The notes beneath the pieces were generated by a model. The model was not told the origin of the DNA. It did no database searches and was given only the letters and a program-made list of their open reading frames with translations. A stretch of DNA of 56,920 nt from an uncultured Actinomycetes bacterium. Its GTDB lineage: Bacteria > Actinomycetota > Actinomycetes > Nanopelagicales > Nanopelagicaceae. Shown here piece after piece: positions 52,978 to 56,920 of this stretch. The stretch spans positions 1 to 56,920 of the forward strand of contig CALEGP010000017.1 in NCBI GenBank assembly GCA_937876245.1. The letters are read 5' to 3'. The first letter of the stretch is position 1, and every line of letters begins with the position of its first letter. The position numbers were made by a program, and so were the translations under genes.

Positions 52978-54683
52978 TTAATTGTAATTTCTGGGTTTAG
53001 TTTTTGCATTTTCTTTTTCGCGAGCGCAACAATTTTGGGATTAGGTTTCATGAGGGTATTCTCAATCTTCAACACTAATTCCCAGCCATTATAGTCTCTG
53101 GGATTATTTTTCAAAACTATTTCTAGCAATCTTTTAGATTGATCAACTAGCCCATTCGTCGCCAAAACTTGAACGCCTTGAATTATTCTCTTGTTATCAT
53201 GAGGACTTAAAAGAACCGCATCAATAATCTTTTCAGCGCTTCGGGCCTCAATGGCGGAATTAAAACTAGAATCAGCTCTAAAATTAGGCACGACTAATAT
53301 TAGTCCCGTAAGTAATCCTCCCAAACCGGCAAAAGCAACTAACTTCCAGCGTCTACCAACTACAGAAACGCGCTCTTTGATGAGGGAATTCTTAGCTTCA
53401 GATTTTTGGACTGCCTTGTGACTGGCTTCTCTTGATTGAATTTCAATTCCGACAAGTACGCCCATCAAGATCCACCCCCAAATTGCGAGTCCAATTTGGT
53501 TAATACTAATGATGCCCTGAGCTATGTATCCTAACCAGGCTCCTACTAATCCTGCATAAGCCCAATTATATTGCCGAGCCCGGATCACATATTTAAAAAC
53601 CGACCACAGGGTGAAAATGCTTAGTAACAACGATATAGTAAGAAGCGGAAACCCGCCCACAGCACCAAAATTTAGAAAAATATTATGGGCTTCATTGCTA
53701 TTGGTCGAAGCTGTGTGAAATGCTGCATTCGCGGAACGTAACGATAAGTACCAATCGCCATACGAATCAAATCCCACGCCCACAAAAGGATGAGATTTCA
53801 ACATTTCTATCGCAGCGTGCCAATAGTACCCTCGCTGCCGCACTGATAATTTATATATTAAGTCTGAAAGTGGTCCAATATTTAACATAGCCAAGCCGAC
53901 TGTCGAGCCTGCTATTGATGCAAGACCCAGAAAAGGTAATAAAATAGCTGTTCGTGCGAGTTTTGGTGTTCCCAGCAAGAACAAAAAAGCAATAATCGTA
54001 CAGCCTAAGCCTAATACAAGAATACCTTGTAAAGAATTACTTCTAATTATCAATAATAGATTTCCGATAAAACAAAACACCGATACTGCTCTTACTCTAT
54101 TATTCAATTGTGGTTGCAAGATGAAACTAAACCCCACAATACCAAAAATCCCCAAGAAACTAGACGCAAAATTTGGATTACCCAAAAATCCAATTATGTT
54201 GTTGTATGGGTTAGCCCAAGGGATAGGATCTAAACCTAAAGTTTGGAGTGTCGAGTAAAACGCCGAAATTAATCCTGCCCCGAGTATCCCCAAGGCCATT
54301 TTGCGAAGAACCCGGGTGCTCGAAATTATCGATGCCGATAACGCAAAAATAGAAAAACTCAGATATGTCAAGAACCCAGTATTTCGGCCGTTGGTTCCAT
54401 AAAACTTTTGATTAAATGGAGCAGGAGCGAAAAAAAGAACAAAAAATAGTTGCAATATAAATAAAGATATCAAAATCAGAAATATCGAATTATTTCGTAT
54501 TAAATAGATTTTAAAATTTGTCACCATTATCGCAAAAATTGACAGCGCACACGGTACAAGTAAAGTCATTTTAGATTGATTAAATGGATCTGCAGATATA
54601 AATGGTGTTATTAATAAGCAAATTGCAGGGCCGGAAAATAATAATATCTTGCTCATTAAAGTATCATCTATTGTTCTGTTCAC
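52974..54683 (-). CDS. O-antigen ligase / polymerase family membrane protein
   Basis: The 569-aa protein has about eleven hydrophobic helices across residues 10-430, with a large loop before TNSNEAHNIFLNFGAVGG near residue 330, the Wzy_C-type motif (His near N-I-F). A soluble C-terminal tail of about 100 residues looks TPR-like (DQSKRLLEIVLKNNPRDYNGW). Proteins of this family either polymerise glycan repeats (Wzy), attach glycan to a lipid core, or O-glycosylate proteins. Actinobacteria have no lipid A, so polymerisation or protein O-glycosylation is more likely. It sits beside the S-layer-like gene, a plausible target. Confidence 0.82.
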   Translation of the reverse strand: MNRTIDDTLMSKILLFSGPAICLLITPFISADPFNQSKMTLLVPCALSIFAIMVTNFKIYLIRNNSIFLILISLFILQLFFVLFFAPAPFNQKFYGTNGRNTGFLTYLSFSIFALSASIISSTRVLRKMALGILGAGLISAFYSTLQTLGLDPIPWANPYNNIIGFLGNPNFASSFLGIFGIVGFSFILQPQLNNRVRAVSVFCFIGNLLLIIRSNSLQGILVLGLGCTIIAFLFLLGTPKLARTAILLPFLGLASIAGSTVGLAMLNIGPLSDLIYKLSVRQRGYYWHAAIEMLKSHPFVGVGFDSYGDWYLSLRSANAAFHTASTNSNEAHNIFLNFGAVGGFPLLTISLLLSIFTLWSVFKYVIRARQYNWAYAGLVGAWLGYIAQGIISINQIGLAIWGWILMGVLVGIEIQSREASHKAVQKSEAKNSLIKERVSVVGRRWKLVAFAGLGGLLTGLILVVPNFRADSSFNSAIEARSAEKIIDAVLLSPHDNKRIIQGVQVLATNGLVDQSKRLLEIVLKNNPRDYNGWELVLKIENTLMKPNPKIVALAKKKMQKLNPEITIK

Positions 54684-54745
54684 CAGAGAATACTACTTTC
54701 TATTTTTTCAAAGTTGGGAAAAATCTAGAATTCAGCACAACAATT

Positions 54746-54785
54746 ACAGAAGGCCCGGTCCCCTGAAGGGAGCCGGGCCTTCTGT
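54746..54785 (-). terminator. Strong hairpin terminator of the S-layer-like gene
   Basis: ACAGAAGGCCCGG at the left pairs with CCGGGCCTTCTGT at the right (13 bp perfect), with further pairing of TCCC and AGGGA inside around a CTGA loop. It lies 50 bp past the stop of the S-layer-like gene and 63 bp before the ligase-family gene start. The stem is long and GC-rich, while the following T-run on the minus strand is weak. It separates the core surface gene from the glycan island. Confidence 0.88.
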
Positions 54786-54834
54786 AGTGCTTTATATCAA
54801 CTCCGAAGAGTTAATCTAAGCTCTATTTACTTAC

Positions 54835-56685
54835 TTATAGCTTAGAAACTGCCTTAGCAAGCTTCTTAACCTCTGCGATTAGCTTCTTAACTTGCTTTGC
54901 AAGTGCTGTAGTAGCAGCTAGCGCATCTGATGCAGCCTGTGTTGCATTTTGGGCTTCATCGTATGCATTGTTAGCAGCATCTGTTGCAGCGTTTGCTGCA
55001 TCAAGTGCTAAAGAAGCTGACGGATCAGCATCGATGGTTGCTACTGCTTTAATGGTTGTTCCCGCGGCAGATGTTGCATATGCCTCGAAAGAACCAGAAA
55101 CGGCTGGCGCAAAAACTGCAGGAGCTGTTGCATCAGCAGATGTAAGGTCTGAACCATTTACATACCAACCTATAGCTGGAGTAGTTCCACCAGTTGCCTT
55201 AGTGAAAGAAACGGCTGGAGAAGCTGTTCCGTCTGCCACAACATTGCCTGAGGCATCTACGGCTGTACGTGTGACTAGCATTGGTGCGCCAGCTTCGTAA
55301 CTTGCAGCGTCTAGAGTCAGTGTTTCAGTAGCTGCGGTAGTTGAACCAACAGTTACATTAATTGTGGTCGAGATATAAACAGTTGCATCCGCAGGGTCTA
55401 ACGCACGGATTGTTAGAGTTGCCTTATCGCCAGTCTTGGCAGAAGCAGCTGTTGTAAATGAGCAGTTATAGTACCCAATACCATTTGTGCTACTTGTTGC
55501 CGCAGCATTGTCGACATCAACGATACCGCCATCTAGGCCACAAGTGCCACTAGCAACAACCGAAGTTGCGCTTGAAGAGATTGTTGGAGTTAGGTTTGCT
55601 ACGTTTCCAGAAACATCAGTTGCCTTAACAATAAAGGCAGGAACTGTGGTACCTGCATCTAATGGGGACAGAAGATTTCCAGCTGCAGTACGTGTTGTAC
55701 CGCCGTATCCAGTTGTGTCTCCGCCTGCTACACCAACTGTAAAGTTAGTAGCTGCTAAAGCAAACGCAGTTACATCACCAAATGTTGAGTAGCTAAATGT
55801 TCCAAGAACGGTAGAAACTGAAGTAGCAGCATCTGTAACAGAAACCGTAACAGTACCTACTCCGGCAGTTCCATCTGCTTCAATGTGAACATAACGCAAA
55901 TTATTCGTTGCAGAGTCCTCAGATACACGAGTAGTGAAAGCTGTGTCTGTATTCGCAGTAGTGTTAACTTCAACGTAACCCCCACCGGTGACATATGCAC
56001 TAATAGTGTGTGCACTATTATCCGCAACTCCAGCATCGTCAAGAAGAGTTACTTTAATTTGTGCTATTTGAGTTCCAGCAACCTTAGATCCAGTTCTTGG
56101 AATTGCGTTAGTTGTTGAAGAAGCGCTTGCTCCACCAGCGGTTCCGGCTGTCATGTATGCAGTTGATTGACCGATATCCAAACTAGATCCTGCGGCAACA
56201 ACCATGGTGACATTTGTCGTTGCTGAAGTTACATATCCTGAGGCTGTCCATGTATTAACGGATACATCCAAGGTGTATGTACCAGGAACTGATGTTGCAG
56301 TCAATGGAGTAACATCTGAAGTCAATCCTACTGCTGCTGCTGCTGCTGCTGAATTTGTAGTCAAGTTACCATAACCACGAAGAGTTACTGTGACTGAATC
56401 ATCGCTGCCGATGCCGCCAACAGTTGGAATCAGCTTCAAAGTAAATGTGTCACCTGCTGTGACACTGAATGAGCTAACTCCTGCAGAATCTAGAACTGTG
56501 CTTGCTGTGTAATACCCAGCAACTAGTGGTGTAAGAACTGGTCCTATTGTAGTGTACTTTGAAACGACGATTGTTGTCGCAGTTCCGACGGCAGCATTTG
56601 CTGCTGGTACTGCTGAGAATCCAGCAATAGCCAACGCAGAAGTTGCCACAAGCGCAATGCGCTTAAAGCTTGTCTTTGTAGACAT
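54835..56685 (-). CDS. Secreted surface (S-layer-like) protein
   Basis: The 616-aa protein starts MSTKTSFKRIALVATSAL (basic then hydrophobic) and has a signal peptide ending A-N-A, cut before A-V-G near residue 31. The mature part is Thr/Ser/Ala/Val-rich and beta-strand-like, with several Ig-like repeats, few charges and a pair of Cys (G-T-C-G-L-D, Y-N-C-S). The last 70 residues are an Ala/Asp/Asn-rich helix (DAANAATDAANNAYDEAQ) ending with Lys-rich K-K-L repeats, which may hold it to the wall. ATG 56685 follows GAAAGGAAAC. The abundant Ser/Thr would suit O-glycosylation. G+C looks higher than in the island. Confidence 0.85.
   Translation of the reverse strand: MSTKTSFKRIALVATSALAIAGFSAVPAANAAVGTATTIVVSKYTTIGPVLTPLVAGYYTASTVLDSAGVSSFSVTAGDTFTLKLIPTVGGIGSDDSVTVTLRGYGNLTTNSAAAAAAVGLTSDVTPLTATSVPGTYTLDVSVNTWTASGYVTSATTNVTMVVAAGSSLDIGQSTAYMTAGTAGGASASSTTNAIPRTGSKVAGTQIAQIKVTLLDDAGVADNSAHTISAYVTGGGYVEVNTTANTDTAFTTRVSEDSATNNLRYVHIEADGTAGVGTVTVSVTDAATSVSTVLGTFSYSTFGDVTAFALAATNFTVGVAGGDTTGYGGTTRTAAGNLLSPLDAGTTVPAFIVKATDVSGNVANLTPTISSSATSVVASGTCGLDGGIVDVDNAAATSSTNGIGYYNCSFTTAASAKTGDKATLTIRALDPADATVYISTTINVTVGSTTAATETLTLDAASYEAGAPMLVTRTAVDASGNVVADGTASPAVSFTKATGGTTPAIGWYVNGSDLTSADATAPAVFAPAVSGSFEAYATSAAGTTIKAVATIDADPSASLALDAANAATDAANNAYDEAQNATQAASDALAATTALAKQVKKLIAEVKKLAKAVSKL
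56331..56351 (-). repeat. (CTG)7 trinucleotide repeat in the S-layer-like gene
   Basis: Seven CTG units (CAG in the coding strand) encode the poly-Ala stretch S-A-A-A-A-A-A-V near residue 115. In-frame length change is possible without loss of frame. It is the only trinucleotide microsatellite noticed. Confidence 0.85.
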
Positions 56686-56920
56686 TTGTTTCCTTTCGAT
56701 TGTCGAGGACTGGAACTTCCAGCTCTCGGCTTTGAGATGAGTCGCACGTGCTGACGCATCTCTTTTCTGCTGCAATATCCGGATTGCACCAGAAACCTTT
56801 TTCTTATTCTCCTTAGGCCACATAGGTAGCCTGCCCAAGAATTTGAGTCTTGCCTGGGTTTAGTAGGAGAACTGTTGTGATCTGAGAAGGGGCGGACTTG
56901 CTGTCAACGCCACGACTCGC
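56686..56920 (-). promoter_or_regulatory. Upstream region and structured leader of the S-layer-like gene
   Basis: The 235 bp upstream of ATG 56685 hold no gene. Two good hairpins lie close to the gene: 56706-56726 (CTGGAA/TTCCAG with extra GAG/CTC pairs) and 56734-56762 (GAGATG/CATCTC with GTC/GAC and a GCACGTGC core). A third, smaller one (CAAGA/TCTTG) is near 56834-56853. A long structured 5' leader is common for abundant S-layer messages. TTGACA on the minus strand near 56901-56906 may be a -35 element, but no clear -10 was seen. The open frame upstream is probably not translated. Confidence 0.5.

Noticed and set aside
56686-56838. In-frame upstream extension of the S-layer-like gene (51 extra residues)
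   Set aside because: A classic signal peptide starts at ATG 56685 with a good ribosome site, and the upstream part is rich in hairpins and codes for a non-signal, Lys-rich stretch.
1-56920. CRISPR arrays, tRNA, rRNA, insertion sequences or integrase genes
   Set aside because: No regular spacer-repeat series, cloverleaf, rRNA-like segment or transposase/integrase motif was seen; the direct repeats at 42-49 kb are gene duplications.

Overview
The window looks like part of a surface-glycan (glycosylation) island of a low-GC freshwater actinobacterium. The best lineage clue is the right-hand gene (54835-56685, minus), a secreted surface/S-layer-like protein with an N-terminal MSTKTSFKRIALVA signal segment, an ANA cleavage site and an Ala/Asp/Asn-rich C-terminal helix ending in Lys-rich repeats. 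From memory this type of protein is typical of the planktonic acI group (Candidatus Nanopelagicales), but no search was run. This gene looks distinctly richer in G+C than the very AT-rich sugar genes to its left, as expected for a variable island beside a core surface gene.

Layout. (1) 1-5639: tail of an unidentified cluster protein, then a minus-strand group: FkbH-like HAD protein, acyl carrier protein, GNAT acyltransferase and two large unidentified (possibly GT-B-like) proteins. (2) 5876-20578: nonulosonic-acid genes. PseB, PseC, PseG and PseI homologues are all present, with two SpsF-like cytidylyltransferases, a Gfo/Idh oxidoreductase, an extra DegT aminotransferase, a glutamate-1-semialdehyde-aminomutase-like class III aminotransferase, an aldo/keto reductase, WbqC, an ATP-grasp protein, a metallophosphoesterase and a GT2. 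(3) 20703-25034: an LhgO-like FAD oxidase, a methyltransferase broken by two frameshifts in A tracts, and a split transketolase. (4) 25096-34216: a tightly packed GDP-heptose locus: GmhA, a fused HddC-GmhB, HddA, a GMD-like dehydratase, an RmlC-like epimerase, three SDR enzymes, a C-methyltransferase and a CmcI-like methyltransferase. (5) 34253-41740: glycan assembly: GT4, GalE, a GT11 alpha-1,2-fucosyltransferase-like enzyme, two GT2s, an ABO-type GT6 and a PglK-like ABC flippase. (6) 41741-49616: two gmd/fcl (GDP-fucose) copies sharing about 1.1 kb of identical direct repeat. They bracket a truncated fcl, a dead ABC-transporter fragment and a cupin/aminotransferase/GT/FkbM cassette. (7) 49638-54683: GT4, an epimerase, a nucleotide-sugar dehydrogenase and an O-antigen-ligase-family membrane protein. 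(8) The S-layer-like gene, with a strong terminator and a structured leader.

Together these genes could make CMP-pseudaminic-type sugar(s), GDP-(6-deoxy)heptose, GDP-L-fucose, UDP-galactose and a UDP-uronate. They could build a glycan with several glycosyltransferases, flip it by ABC transporter and attach or polymerise it with the ligase-family protein. A plausible target is the neighbouring surface-layer protein or the cell envelope. No initiating phosphoglycosyl transferase and no Wzx flippase were recognised here. The most notable points are a GT11+GT6 pair resembling human H and A/B antigen synthesis; a FkbH+ACP+GNAT set beside pseudaminic-acid genes, which could add a glyceryl or other acyl group; and the direct repeats around a swappable cassette. 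Start codons were adjusted by hand where motifs or ribosome binding sites favoured an internal start.
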